DNA of 64,000 bases from Pseudomaricurvus alcaniphilus (GCF_011440395.1 NZ_JAAOIX010000001.1:1224402-1288401), one strand, 5' to 3'. Shown: positions 1-8,977, counted from the stretch's first letter. The notes: a model not told the origin generated them from the sequence alone. Program-made: numbers and translations.

Positions 1-1266
1 CACCATGAAGTCGGTAGCGCCCGTGTCGGCAATGCCAAACGTCTGCCCGGCAACATCCGCCAGGGCAGTAAACAATTTTGACCGATCACCGTCGTTGAGA
101 AGTACGTCAGCCGCTCCGGTTAACAGCCCTTGGCGACCGCTCACCGTAGACGCACCAAAGCCCTTGTTATTGTCCTGGAACAACCACTGAATACCCAACT
201 CCTCTGAACCGGTATCATTGACCTCCACCACGATAGCCTCGACCAGTACCTGGGCGCGGCGTATATCGAGCCGTTTGATCACCGATAACAGGGACTGCAG
301 CACCTCCACGTCGGCGGTAATCAACAGCGAGTTGGTATCCTCATCCGCTTCAACCGTAGCCTTTTGCGCCGCCCCTTTCTCCACATTCGCCAGTTTGGAC
401 ATGCCCTGCAACACCCCCGACAGGGCCTCGGCAATCCGCTCGGCGCGGGCGTACTCCAGATACACCACTCGCACATTGCCCCCCTGCGGTTGGGGAAAAT
501 CAAGGCGCTGGACCAGGTCTTTTATCCGGCGGCGCTGCATATCATCGCCGCTGACCAGGATGCCATTGGAGCGGGTATCGGCGACAATCTTGACCTTCGA
601 CCCGGCCGCCTCCTTGCTGCTGGCGGCATCGAGCTTTTCCAGGATTTTGACGATCTCATCCACCTGGGCGTACTCCAGCGGGATCAACTCGGTGTGCGCC
701 AGTGAGGATTTGTCCAGGTGCTGCAGAATGGCTTCAATGCGGCGAATGTTCTGGGGAGTATCGGTGATCACCAGCGCATTGCTGGGATCATAGGCGGCGA
801 TATGGGCGTGCTGGGGCGCCAGCGGCCGAATCACCGCCAGCACCTTGACCGCCTCGATATTCTTTAACTGAATCACCCGGGTGATTTGCGCTTCGCCCTC
901 GGCGGCGCCGCTTTCCATAACCCGGGTGGCGCTGGTGCGGGCGTTCTTGACGGGGATTACCTGGGTGATGCCGCCCACCTCAACCGCGGTAAAACCGTGA
1001 ATTTCCAGCAGCGACAGAAACAGTTCGTACAGTTGGGCCTGGTTCATGGGCCGGGCGGAGATCACCTGCACCCGGCCCTTGACCCGCGGGTCGACAACCA
1101 GGGTGCGGCCGGTGACCTCCGCCACAAACTTGATTACCTCCTGGATGTCCGAGTCTTTAAAATTGACCGTCCAGGTTTGCTCCGGCGCTGCCTGCAGCGG
1201 CACACCAACCCCGAGCGCAAGGGACAATACGGCGCCCAGCGCCACCTGCCTGACTAGATACAACAC
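1..1266 (-). CDS. gspD: Type II secretion outer-membrane secretin GspD (3' end outside window)
   Basis: The first ~420 residues of a GspD secretin. It starts with a GTG (1266-1264) preceded by an in-frame stop two codons upstream and an AGGAA-type ribosome site, and opens with a hydrophobic signal peptide ending near LQAAPEQ. The N0 domain follows (NFKDSDIQEVIKFVAEVTG, then VDPRVKGRV), then repeated N1-N3 KH-like domains with the usual endings such as LVITDTPQNIRRI and ILVSGDD. The reading continues into VLVEAIVVEVND, the entry to the secretin core, before the window ends. The family forms the outer-membrane channel of the type II secretion system. It lies 9 bp downstream of gspC, the usual gsp order, so gspE and later genes should follow to the left. 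Confidence 0.93.
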   Translation of the reverse strand, partial: MLYLVRQVALGAVLSLALGVGVPLQAAPEQTWTVNFKDSDIQEVIKFVAEVTGRTLVVDPRVKGRVQVISARPMNQAQLYELFLSLLEIHGFTAVEVGGITQVIPVKNARTSATRVMESGAAEGEAQITRVIQLKNIEAVKVLAVIRPLAPQHAHIAAYDPSNALVITDTPQNIRRIEAILQHLDKSSLAHTELIPLEYAQVDEIVKILEKLDAASSKEAAGSKVKIVADTRSNGILVSGDDMQRRRIKDLVQRLDFPQPQGGNVRVVYLEYARAERIAEALSGVLQGMSKLANVEKGAAQKATVEADEDTNSLLITADVEVLQSLLSVIKRLDIRRAQVLVEAIVVEVNDTGSEELGIQWLFQDNNKGFGASTVSGRQGLLTGAADVLLNDGDRSKLFTALADVAGQTFGIADTGATDFMV

Positions 1267-1275
1267 AAATTATTC

Positions 1276-2217
1276 CTATTCTATATTTACGCTCAGGTCC
1301 AGGGTTTCATCCCCTCGCACTATAGCCAAATCCGCCGAGGTGGCCGACTCCAGTTCCTTCATAACCGACGCCAGCCGACTCACATCACTTAACTCGATGC
1401 CATTGATGGCGGTGACGATATCGCCATTTTTCAGGCCCAGCTCGGTAAATAACCTGGCGTCCTGGCCCGGTGCAATGCGGTAACCCAACATGCGCCCACC
1501 CTGCATCTGCACGCGAAAATTGATCAGCTCACTCAGCGCCTTGAGGCCGCGCTGGTCAATATCCCGCCTGATGCTCTCCACCTCCTCCAGGGGAAGTGCC
1601 CGCTCCAACTGGCCGGCATCGGCATCCGGCAAAAACTCGTTGCTGACTATCTCGGTGGCTGCAGACCACTCATCTTCGTACAAGCGGAGAGACTCGTAGC
1701 GACCGTTATTCTCCAGAATCACCCGGTCCGCCAACACCTTGGCCAACTTGACCCGGCCCTGCACCTCCAGGAATTCACCCACCTGATAGAACTTCTGTTT
1801 CTGATTACTGGCAATGATCGCCCCGCCGCTGTTGTCACTGTCGCCTTGCATCAAGCCTTGCAAGGTCAGCTTGAGCCGGGTCTCCACCGCCCGCGACTCA
1901 ATATCGTCCACCACCGGCTCCGGTGCCTGCACCAGTTGCCGGGCTACACCAAAAATACGGATACTCTTCAGTTGCTCGATATCGATCGGGGCGCGAACCT
2001 CACCGCGGTACTGGGTCAGGCCCAGGTTAGCCGCCACCAATTGCGGTGCGCCCTCTGTGGTGGGCGCAAAGGCGATCCAGAACACAGTGGCCAACGAGCG
2101 CGCTATAAATAGAAGCAAGAGCACAATCAGCAGTGTTTTCAGGGCCCCGCTGGCCACCAGCCTCGCTGCCAGCGCCCGAAAGACGGAAAGTGTCTGAAAA
2201 TACCGCTCTAACTGCAT
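1276..2217 (-). CDS. gspC: Type II secretion inner-membrane protein GspC
   Basis: About 313 residues, normal for GspC. There is a short cytoplasmic N-terminus, one membrane segment (LKTLLIVLLLLFIARSLATVFW), then the homology-region domain with the typical IFGVA motif and AIIASNQKQKFYQVGE, and a C-terminal PDZ domain (GYRIAPG, GLKNGDIVTAINGIEL). In the family it bridges the inner-membrane platform to the secretin GspD, whose gene follows directly. I place the start at the ATG at 2217; a TTG four codons upstream (2229) is also open and neither has a clear ribosome site. It is the first gene of a leftward gsp operon; no gspC-type partner is seen to its right. Confidence 0.92.
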   Translation of the reverse strand: MQLERYFQTLSVFRALAARLVASGALKTLLIVLLLLFIARSLATVFWIAFAPTTEGAPQLVAANLGLTQYRGEVRAPIDIEQLKSIRIFGVARQLVQAPEPVVDDIESRAVETRLKLTLQGLMQGDSDNSGGAIIASNQKQKFYQVGEFLEVQGRVKLAKVLADRVILENNGRYESLRLYEDEWSAATEIVSNEFLPDADAGQLERALPLEEVESIRRDIDQRGLKALSELINFRVQMQGGRMLGYRIAPGQDARLFTELGLKNGDIVTAINGIELSDVSRLASVMKELESATSADLAIVRGDETLDLSVNIE

Positions 2218-2557
2218 AGTGTTTTGCAATGGTGTCTTGTAATAGTGGCTTGAATAAGAGGCGTGAATACGTGGCCTGAGCTACCAGCCTTAGCAGCTGC
2301 CTGAGACAACGGTATAAGACGGTGGTTTTTAACAGCGGCTAAATTGGCGGGATTCCTGGTCAAATGCACCGCGCTGTCACTCCGGCCCGGCTATTGCCGT
2401 AATTCACCCCAATCGGTATTAGGATAGCCTAACTTGCTGAATTTTACCGAGTATTGCTGAAAGGGCAAGCCGGTCCAGCCGCCAACTTGGGCAAATGTGG
2501 GCGAGTGGGCGGAAATCGGGCTGAACCGGGGTAGCTCGCCGAACAACCTGTCGGTGC
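2218..2557. other. Non-coding stretch upstream of gspC
   Basis: About 340 bases between gspC and the membrane-protein gene at 2558. It must hold the gsp promoter on the minus strand, but I found no convincing -35/-10 pair. A degenerate direct repeat (AATAGTGGCTTGA and AATACGTGGCCTGA) lies around 2240-2280. A short open frame on the minus strand here shows no protein-like features. Confidence 0.4.
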
Positions 2558-4093
2558 TCAGGGCGTTTGCGGGGCCAGCTTGAGCAACGCGCTGCCTTCC
2601 GCCGATTGCCATAGGATTTCGCCGCAGGGCATCACTCGCTCAAGTGCAGCTTTGGAAAAGGTGAGTAAAAAAGCCGTCGGGTATTTCAGGGGACCGGAAC
2701 ACTGCCCTGAGAACACCCTCTCCTGGAACTCCAGCCGCTGATGCCATTCCAGCACATCTTCCGGGTAGGTGGGGAGAAATTTCCAGGCTACCAAAGTCGG
2801 CCGCGCCAGGCGCCTGTGCAAGCTATAAGACTCGGTGTGGGCGTATTCCGGCTCGATCAGCACAACCTCACCCGGGGGTACATACTGGTCTACCGCATCG
2901 ATGATGGCCAGGCTGTTGGCACTGACCTCTTCACTGCGAATAATTTTTATCTTTTCCAGCAGCTCGACACCGAGGTAATTGAGGATTATGACAAACAGCG
3001 TAACCTTCAATAGCGGCAGGCTGTTGCCGTCGCTTCGATAAAAAAACATGGCAAGCGCTGCAATAATCGCCAGCAACAGAATCAGCGAAGACGGCCGAAA
3101 CAGGTAAAACTTGGCAAAGGTGTGGTCATGCCGGTCAAAAAACGCGACAACCAGCGCCAAAAACAAATAAGCCAGGAGAATTAAAACGCTATCGTGCAGC
3201 GCTTTATCCTGTGCCCAGTCCCGTGTGAGCAACATAAAAAGCCCGACGGACGCAGTAAAAATGATCCCCGGCAACCACTTGCTAAAAGCATAGAGCGACG
3301 CAAATGGCACCACATGATGGCTCACCCGCTCCGCGTAAATATCAGCAATATCGCTAAAACGAACACTGGCGGAGCCGCCGTACTGCTCAATAAACAACAG
3401 CACCAGCAACGGCAGGATAAGTGCCGAATAACCCAGCAATAGTCGCAAGTCCAGCTGCCAACGACCGACATACCTGTTGGCCAGTAAAATGAGTACCACA
3501 CAACCGAATCCGCCAACCAGAAAATGCATGTAGGTGGCGATGGCAGCAAACACCACCGCCGGCACCCAGCGCTGGCGCAGACCGAAACCAAGCGCGGCGA
3601 AAACCGCGGCATAGGCAAAGGTCTTGGACTCAACGGTGTCAAAAATCCACTCACCGGCAAAGAACTCCTGGCCGGCCAAATCAAACAGCACTATGACCGC
3701 AATGACCTTGAACACGGAGAATTTAAGTGCGCTAAAAAAGACGGTCAAACCCAGAGCCAGGGCGATAATATTGATCACCCGGGCGATCTGGTGAGCGACC
3801 TCATAGCCAGTCAGCTGAATAATCAGGCCGAGAATGGTTTCAAATACCAGCCTGGCTTTAGACGTATCAAATGCAGCATCGTAGGGCCCAAACCCCTCCG
3901 GGGCGACTCGTCGCAAAGCCAACTGGAAGTATTGTTCTTCGTTGCCGTTCCAGACGATTGGCAAACATAAAAAAGATACCAGGATAAGGAGACAAGGAAA
4001 GAGGTAGCGCCAGTCGATTAGGGCGTCCAGTTTATCGATACAACCTGAAAATACAGCGACCAGTTGTGCACTTATCGAATTATTTGATTTCAT
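2558..4093 (-). CDS. Large polytopic membrane protein of unknown function
   Basis: 511 residues with about ten or more hydrophobic segments from residue ~30 to ~375 and a soluble C-terminal domain of ~130 residues (from about VSANSLAIIDAVDQYVPPGE). The arrangement of many helices followed by a periplasmic tail recalls GT-C type glycosyltransferases and related membrane proteins, but I see no diagnostic catalytic motif beyond acidic residues in the first loop, so function is not assigned. It is the last gene of the leftward group containing the nucleotidyltransferase, HprK-related kinase and PqqD-like genes, separated from them by ~160 bp. Starts at an ATG with only a weak ribosome site. Confidence 0.6.
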   Translation of the reverse strand: MKSNNSISAQLVAVFSGCIDKLDALIDWRYLFPCLLILVSFLCLPIVWNGNEEQYFQLALRRVAPEGFGPYDAAFDTSKARLVFETILGLIIQLTGYEVAHQIARVINIIALALGLTVFFSALKFSVFKVIAVIVLFDLAGQEFFAGEWIFDTVESKTFAYAAVFAALGFGLRQRWVPAVVFAAIATYMHFLVGGFGCVVLILLANRYVGRWQLDLRLLLGYSALILPLLVLLFIEQYGGSASVRFSDIADIYAERVSHHVVPFASLYAFSKWLPGIIFTASVGLFMLLTRDWAQDKALHDSVLILLAYLFLALVVAFFDRHDHTFAKFYLFRPSSLILLLAIIAALAMFFYRSDGNSLPLLKVTLFVIILNYLGVELLEKIKIIRSEEVSANSLAIIDAVDQYVPPGEVVLIEPEYAHTESYSLHRRLARPTLVAWKFLPTYPEDVLEWHQRLEFQERVFSGQCSGPLKYPTAFLLTFSKAALERVMPCGEILWQSAEGSALLKLAPQTP

Positions 4094-4254
4094 AAACGAA
4101 CCAGGTTTACGTCAGTAATAAGCCCCTCCAAACTGCCCTGTGCTGGCTCTGACATAGTCTGCGAAGGACTAGTATCATGGGGGAATTTAATAGCTGTAAC
4201 GTGATTACAACTCAGGAAACGGGCAAAGGATTTGCTACAGCGTCCAATTCCTCA

Positions 4255-5403
4255 TCAATTTTGCGCGGTGGGTGCGTTGCCGACAATTTGCCGAGTTTGC
4301 TTTTTCCGCTTGTGCTTCAACCAGGACTTTTTCAGTAAATGCGGCACCAGCACGCGGATGGGCATGCGTAGATAATGCCCCCTCACATACAGCAAAAATC
4401 GCGACAGGGAAGTAAACAGTGAATCTGCCTGTGGGTGGTCTGGCATCAGGGCTCGCAGGTACAAAAAATCCATTAATTTACCCTGAAATCTCCCGGGTTT
4501 TGACCCAATCTGCTGCAGCACTTTTTCCGGCACTTCCAGCTTTAAGATCAGCTCACAGTAATGTAACGCGTAATAAAGTGGTCGCTCTAATTGATGCAGC
4601 CTGGCACGGAGTACCAGCTCATCCCAAAGAGAAAGGTCTTTGCGGGTAAATTCGGCCAGTAATCGCTCAATATCAATTAGCCCTTTCAGCCCCATCTCCA
4701 ATTCACCTTCATGAAACAGGTGCGCCGCACTGTGCAACACCATGTCAACTGGCGCCAAGACATATGCTCCCTCAAAAGGCGCTTTGACGGCGTCTTCTAT
4801 TAACAAGTCTGCATTTGGGTTTAATTTCGCGGTCAATGCGAGAATCGTATGGTGAACATCCAGGGTGGTATTTGTCTTGATATGAACGAGCGGCGGTATC
4901 TCGTGCATCCAGGCGTGGAAATAGTGTCGGTCGTACTCATCCAACTGGCTTGGCTGCCAACCATTTGCAGCCAGGCACGACTCCACCGCCTTAATCTCGG
5001 CCACTGGAACCAGGATATCGATATCCGATAACAGCCTGCCTCTGGCCACTTCGAGATCGGCCAAAATATAGGCAGCGCCTTTGAGAAAAATCGGCTTTAA
5101 ACCAATCCCTTGCAGAGCTCGGACTAACTTAGTGGCTTCCCAGCGCACCGAGATTTGTTGTTTTTCCGCAAGGCATTGCTCGGCACGTATAACCCTTGCC
5201 ACATCAGCGGGAATATGGACTTGAGGGCATCTGGAGCTCAGATAATTTTCCAGCATGACGAACAGGCCGGCGCGCCTGGCCTGGGAAATCACCATTTCCC
5301 AGGCCCTCATATCCAGTTGAGAAGCCTTCTGTGGCTCGCGTATAAGATCAACCAGAACTGGATAGTTAAACATCGGTGGATTCAACCAGTGAGTCAATTG
5401 CAC
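4255..5403 (-). CDS. Nucleotidyltransferase family protein of the HPr-rel-A module
   Basis: 382 residues resembling the uncharacterised nucleotidyltransferase family often called NTP_transf_5. The core signature is present: LKGAAYILADL, then GRLLSDIDILVP with the paired aspartates of the polymerase-beta-like fold, then the LDVHHTIL segment. Family members are presumed to transfer a nucleotide, but substrates are unknown. The GTG start at 5403 has a GAGG site but overlaps the kinase gene by 38 bp; an ATG at 5373 overlaps it by only 8 bp and is the alternative. Tight coupling with the HprK-related kinase and PqqD-like genes is the arrangement known for the HPr-rel-A system, so a joint role is likely (inference). 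Confidence 0.8.
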   Translation of the reverse strand: MQLTHWLNPPMFNYPVLVDLIREPQKASQLDMRAWEMVISQARRAGLFVMLENYLSSRCPQVHIPADVARVIRAEQCLAEKQQISVRWEATKLVRALQGIGLKPIFLKGAAYILADLEVARGRLLSDIDILVPVAEIKAVESCLAANGWQPSQLDEYDRHYFHAWMHEIPPLVHIKTNTTLDVHHTILALTAKLNPNADLLIEDAVKAPFEGAYVLAPVDMVLHSAAHLFHEGELEMGLKGLIDIERLLAEFTRKDLSLWDELVLRARLHQLERPLYYALHYCELILKLEVPEKVLQQIGSKPGRFQGKLMDFLYLRALMPDHPQADSLFTSLSRFLLYVRGHYLRMPIRVLVPHLLKKSWLKHKRKKQTRQIVGNAPTAQN

Positions 5404-6289
5404 CTATAGCCTCATCCAAATCAGAAAACTTCAGATCAAAGCAGCGACAGCGGTCAATTAACCCCTCCATTAACTCAAAACCTTCCCGCCCCAGCAAACT
5501 GTAATTAAACGACTGCTGCGCAGCCACAATAAAGGCTGTTTCTTTTAACCGCTCATCGAGGCGTATTTCAGCGCCCTCCTGATATTTTGGAAACAGCATA
5601 ATGGCCGGCTGCGCCTGTTTATCGACACCCTCTACCGATGACTGGGTCGGTTTAAGGTGCACAACGGTGCCTTTGTGAGTTCCTCGGCTTGGGGGCCCCA
5701 TCACCAGCCCCTTTTCACGCCCCTGGACAAGCTCAATGGATTCGTTCTTCAGCCCGATTGGCCGGCACAGGGCCGTCAAACTCAGGTCATCCCGTGAAAT
5801 CAACGCAAACTCGTCGGAAAGGAGGCGCCAGCCGGCCAACATCAACGCCGCGCAGAGGGTGCTTTTCCCCGCACCCGGGCTACCCGGCATAATCAGGGCC
5901 TGGCCTGACTTTTCGAGCACCGAGGCATGCAACTTCAAATACTGGTTGGTGTACTGGGCGACACACCAGTTCATTCCCCACTCCAGAAATGCATAAGCTT
6001 GATCGGGCGCAATGGGGGCAAACGGCTGTTGATAGTCAAAGTTAAAGATGACTTTGGGGCGGATCAGGCGCCGCCACCGCGAAGGATAATTCAGGCTTAT
6101 ATCGAAATTCGTGTATACATCGTCATCTGGTACTTCGTGGTCGCCATAGAGGTCGCAGATACCCTTGCACACTTCGGGAAGCGATGTAGTAATACGATAT
6201 ACATACGGCCCCGTACGAAGACTTAGGCCGCCGTGACGCAACCGCTGAAAAACTTCCTTTTTGGGCAAGCAAGAAATTAATTGACTCAT
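5366..6289 (-). CDS. HprK-related kinase A
   Basis: 307 residues with an HPr-kinase-like C-terminal half: LKLHASVLEKSG (about 118-129), a Walker A loop GSPGAGKST (about 136-144) and a following RLLSDEFALI acidic segment like HprK Walker B. The N-terminal half (residues 1-110) is not HprK-like. Known HprK phosphorylates a serine of HPr, but no HPr gene is nearby. This subfamily is known as HprK-related kinase A and occurs with PqqD-like and nucleotidyltransferase partners in exosortase-bearing bacteria. Its ATG overlaps the PqqD-like stop codon (ATGA), showing translational coupling. The protein substrate is unknown. Confidence 0.85.
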   Translation of the reverse strand: MSQLISCLPKKEVFQRLRHGGLSLRTGPYVYRITTSLPEVCKGICDLYGDHEVPDDDVYTNFDISLNYPSRWRRLIRPKVIFNFDYQQPFAPIAPDQAYAFLEWGMNWCVAQYTNQYLKLHASVLEKSGQALIMPGSPGAGKSTLCAALMLAGWRLLSDEFALISRDDLSLTALCRPIGLKNESIELVQGREKGLVMGPPSRGTHKGTVVHLKPTQSSVEGVDKQAQPAIMLFPKYQEGAEIRLDERLKETAFIVAAQQSFNYSLLGREGFELMEGLIDRCRCFDLKFSDLDEAIGAIDSLVESTDV

Positions 6290-6576
6290 TGCAAATAAAT
6301 CACGTCCTGCCGCAATAGCTCCATCAACAGTGACGTCGCGTGGGATGAAAACTCGTCATCCAGATCAAAGTCCTGCTCTGAGGCCAGGCTGCGAATTAAA
6401 TCACCAACCGCAACAGCCGCATTTGATGCTTGCAACAAGTACACAAGGGATGCCGCGTAGGGATGGAGCAGGACAGTATCACCAGTACCTTCGTGGAAAA
6501 GGATGGTTTCCTTTCCAAAGGTCGTTAGGTGAATACCCGGGCAGAGATTAACGGATTTCTTTGCGAGCGATTGCAA
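6286..6576 (-). CDS. PqqD-family peptide chaperone, HPr-rel-A system
   Basis: 96 residues with the PqqD-type winged-helix pattern: an N-terminal strand region (FGKETILFHEGTGDTVLLHPYAASLVYLL) and a C-terminal helical part ending DDEFSSHATSLLMELLRQDVIYLQ. PqqD-like proteins bind the leader of a peptide or protein and hand it to a modifying enzyme. Here the immediate partner is the HprK-related kinase, whose start overlaps this stop codon. The only usable start is a TTG at 6576 with a weak ribosome site. The gene just upstream encodes a Tat-exported protein that is a candidate client (inference). Confidence 0.8.
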   Translation of the reverse strand: MQSLAKKSVNLCPGIHLTTFGKETILFHEGTGDTVLLHPYAASLVYLLQASNAAVAVGDLIRSLASEQDFDLDDEFSSHATSLLMELLRQDVIYLQ

Positions 6577-6642
6577 TGGCTAACCAAATGAGGGAATTGA
6601 TATACGTAATTGAAATGTATAGCAATTCCCGCAGATTGCCAG

Positions 6643-7398
6643 TTAATACTGATTAATTTTAGCCCGAAAGTCATCGTTAAAGAATGGATTTTTTGCCGCT
6701 TCAGTCGCATTACCTGCACCGAGCGGACAACTTCTCTCGTTCAAGGACTTAAATGTAGTGTGAATAGTGTCTAATTCGTTCTGATACAAGCTGTTGGTTG
6801 GATCACTCAAGTAACTTGTCCATGCGCTGTTAAACCAGTCAATAATGGATTGCGCTGAATACCCGTTGGAATAGTAAAAGCCCATCATAACGGAGTTCAG
6901 CACTGCTGCGAGGCCGTGACGAACCGACTGCTTGACGTAAGCGTCTCCAGTATTAAGCTTGAGAATACCATTTAAAGTAATGCCTTTGAGCTTGTTTTTA
7001 TCTTTAAACCCTGGGCCATAAGCCTCACTGCTGATGGCAGAAAAAACTGCCTCGATAGGCGTTGATTGAGTCCAGCCAGTTAGCATCGCAACTTTGGCCC
7101 ATGCCGCATCATTGGCAGGGGCATCTTGTGCCGGGTCTTGCCAAAAACCGGGGGTGCAGCCATATTCACACTGGGTAACGTCGAAATCGTATTGAGAGCC
7201 GCCGTTGTAGACTGAGTATAGCGTATCCACACTGCAATTCTGACTAAACCCATAGCTCGTACCAAAAGCCGATCGACCGGACAGCGACATCAAAACAGCG
7301 CCCCCCATAAGCCCTGATTTGGCGAAACGACGCCGGGAACCAGCAACAGCCTCTTTCGGCTCTACCGCTACACTTTTCTTGTCTCTTTGGTCGCTCAT
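6643..7398 (-). CDS. Tat-exported protein with CTPGFWQ motif
   Basis: 251 residues from the ATG at 7398, chosen because it has a good AGGGA ribosome site; an ATG at 7440 lacks one. Residues 21-27 read SRRRFAK, a near-consensus twin-arginine motif, followed by a short hydrophobic stretch and a likely cleavage site near SAFG. The mature part has cysteines at about 55, 77, 81 and near the C-terminus, and a GCTPGFWQ motif (80-87). Such C-T-P-G-aromatic-W motifs occur in bacterial surface proteins of unknown role, often followed, as here, by a VRHGLAAVLNS-like helix. First gene of the leftward group, 67 bp upstream of the PqqD-like gene. It may be the protein modified by the module. Catalytic function not recognised. 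Confidence 0.75.
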   Translation of the reverse strand: MSDQRDKKSVAVEPKEAVAGSRRRFAKSGLMGGAVLMSLSGRSAFGTSYGFSQNCSVDTLYSVYNGGSQYDFDVTQCEYGCTPGFWQDPAQDAPANDAAWAKVAMLTGWTQSTPIEAVFSAISSEAYGPGFKDKNKLKGITLNGILKLNTGDAYVKQSVRHGLAAVLNSVMMGFYYSNGYSAQSIIDWFNSAWTSYLSDPTNSLYQNELDTIHTTFKSLNERSCPLGAGNATEAAKNPFFNDDFRAKINQY

Positions 7399-7902
7399 TA
7401 AAGAAATCCCTGAATTTGATTGGCTCCGACGCCCACACATGAAATTACATGTTCAGTATAGTTCAACAGCTGTACGCCCACCTATCGGAATCTGGCAGCT
7501 GGTCAATACACTACGGCGCATTTTGGCAATATTAATGCAAACTTCTTTGCAAATTCCATACCGCTATAAAAAAGTGCTTTCCTGACAAGCAGTTACAATA
7601 GCCACCCTGCCGTCTTCGGACACAAACCGGAAGGGGTGTAAAAATTATTGACACCTCATGTTTTCGGTTTGTTTCGACGTTCGTACGCAGGTTGGGTATA
7701 CAACTATATTGGCGCCCTATACTACATGCAAGACTCTACTGCCTATAAGCGGTGCCACCCGTAAAAGACACACAAACACCATAACAAAATTCCGCTATAC
7801 TTCCATGCGCCGCACCAATTTGGAGGCTTGGTACCAAAAGCACCCGAGAATGCGTAGTACCTGTCTATACTTACCCCAAACATCTCAAGAAAAAGCAATT
7901 TA
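7399..7902. other. Divergent intergenic region, HPr-rel-A group / FemAB group
   Basis: About 500 bases separating two divergently transcribed groups, so it should contain two promoters. A TTGACA box lies at 7648-7653 on the plus strand, but no good -10 follows at the usual distance; a TATACT lies at 7718-7723. A 10-bp palindrome TTGGTACCAA is at 7829-7838, about 65 bp before the FemAB start. No RNA gene or repeat array is seen. Short open frames here show no protein features. Confidence 0.4.
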
Positions 7903-8964
7903 ATGACTGCCGCAGCTCCATACACCAACACGTACCAGGCCAAAACGTGGCATGACCCTGAGTCGTGGGACAACTTTGTTCGATCTCACACGGACTGTGT
8001 TTATTTTCGCTGGTCCTTCCGGGAGGTCATCCAACAACAATTTGGCCACAAACCGCACTATCTGGCGGTGACAGACCACGAAAATCAACTGGTAGCCGTG
8101 CTGCCTCTGATTGAAATGAAAAGCCGGCTGTTTGGCCATTTCGGTGTATCCCTGCCCTTTGTCAACTATGGTGGCATGATCTGCAGCCCGGACCACCCAA
8201 TGGCAGCTAAAGAGTTATTCAGCGCCGCCGGTGAATGGGCCAAATTAAACCAGCTGCAACACCTGACCCTGCGCCAGGATCAGCAATTGACGGACTGCGC
8301 CTGGCCCCTGCAAACGCACAAAATTGCCATGCTTCTGGAACTGCCTGAGTCCGGCGACTTGCTCATGAAGTCCATTAAATCCAAATTGAGGGCGCAAGTA
8401 CGCCGCCCCACAAAAGAAGGGGCTATTGCAAAACGGGGAGGCGTAGAGTTACTGGATGACTTTTATTCTGTCTTCGCCCGCAATATGCGTGACCTGGGCA
8501 CCCCCGTATACAGCCGCAACTGGTTTAAGGCGTTACTCGAAACATCATCGCTGGCCTCGACGCTGGTCATCGTCTACCTGGAAAAAAAGCCGGTTGCGGC
8601 GGCCTTTCTTATCCGGCACGGTGACACCATGGAAATCCCCTGGGCTTCCAGCCTGAGAGAATTCAATCGTTTCAGTGTGAATATGCTGCTCTACTGGGAG
8701 TCGCTCTGCTGCAGCATCGAAAAAGGCTGTCGTTTTTTTGATTTTGGCCGCAGCAACAAGGAGTCCCCCACCTACCGCTTTAAAAAGCAGTGGGGCGCGG
8801 AAGAAAAGCAGCTTTACTGGTACCAGTGGACCCCCCAGGGACAGGAAGCGGTCCGAATAGACCCGCAAAACTCCAAATTTGCACTAGCTACCAAGATCTG
8901 GCAAAAATTACCTCTACCCATAGCCAACCTGCTCGGCCCAGGCCTTGTGAAAAACATACCCTAG
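7903..8964 (+). CDS. FemAB family protein, XrtA/PEP-CTERM system-associated
   Basis: 353 residues matching the FemAB-like family found with exosortase A loci: N-terminal CVYFRWSFREVIQQQFGHKPHYL, central FVNYGGMICSP, and the second GNAT-like half with VIVYLEKKPVAAAFLIRHGDTMEIPWASS and FDFGRSNKESPTYRFKKQWGAE. FemAB proteins are acyl/aminoacyl transferases with a tandem GNAT fold, and the XrtA-linked type is thought to modify the polysaccharide or a precursor. The start is the ATG at 7903 with an A-rich weak ribosome site. The transglutaminase-like gene follows after 13 bp in the same direction. Confidence 0.92.
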   Translation: MTAAAPYTNTYQAKTWHDPESWDNFVRSHTDCVYFRWSFREVIQQQFGHKPHYLAVTDHENQLVAVLPLIEMKSRLFGHFGVSLPFVNYGGMICSPDHPMAAKELFSAAGEWAKLNQLQHLTLRQDQQLTDCAWPLQTHKIAMLLELPESGDLLMKSIKSKLRAQVRRPTKEGAIAKRGGVELLDDFYSVFARNMRDLGTPVYSRNWFKALLETSSLASTLVIVYLEKKPVAAAFLIRHGDTMEIPWASSLREFNRFSVNMLLYWESLCCSIEKGCRFFDFGRSNKESPTYRFKKQWGAEEKQLYWYQWTPQGQEAVRIDPQNSKFALATKIWQKLPLPIANLLGPGLVKNIP

Positions 8965-8977
8965 TGCAAAACACGCG

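Noticed and set aside
218-793. Long plus-strand open frame of 191 codons opposite gspD
   Set aside because: It is antisense to a clear secretin gene, and its translation is low-complexity Ser/Arg-rich, as expected for a shadow frame.
2391-2612. Minus-strand open frame of 73 codons before gspC
   Set aside because: It overlaps the 3' end of the membrane-protein gene and has no ribosome site or recognisable protein pattern.
7640-7730. TTGACA box at 7648 and TATACT at 7718 as one promoter
   Set aside because: The spacing between them is far from 16-18 bp and no sigma-54 style GG-N10-GC pair is present either; no promoter is called.
7658-7903. Plus-strand open frame of 81 codons ahead of the FemAB gene
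   Set aside because: No ribosome site and a composition rich in Thr, Arg and Tyr without secondary-structure pattern; it lies where the promoter region is expected.
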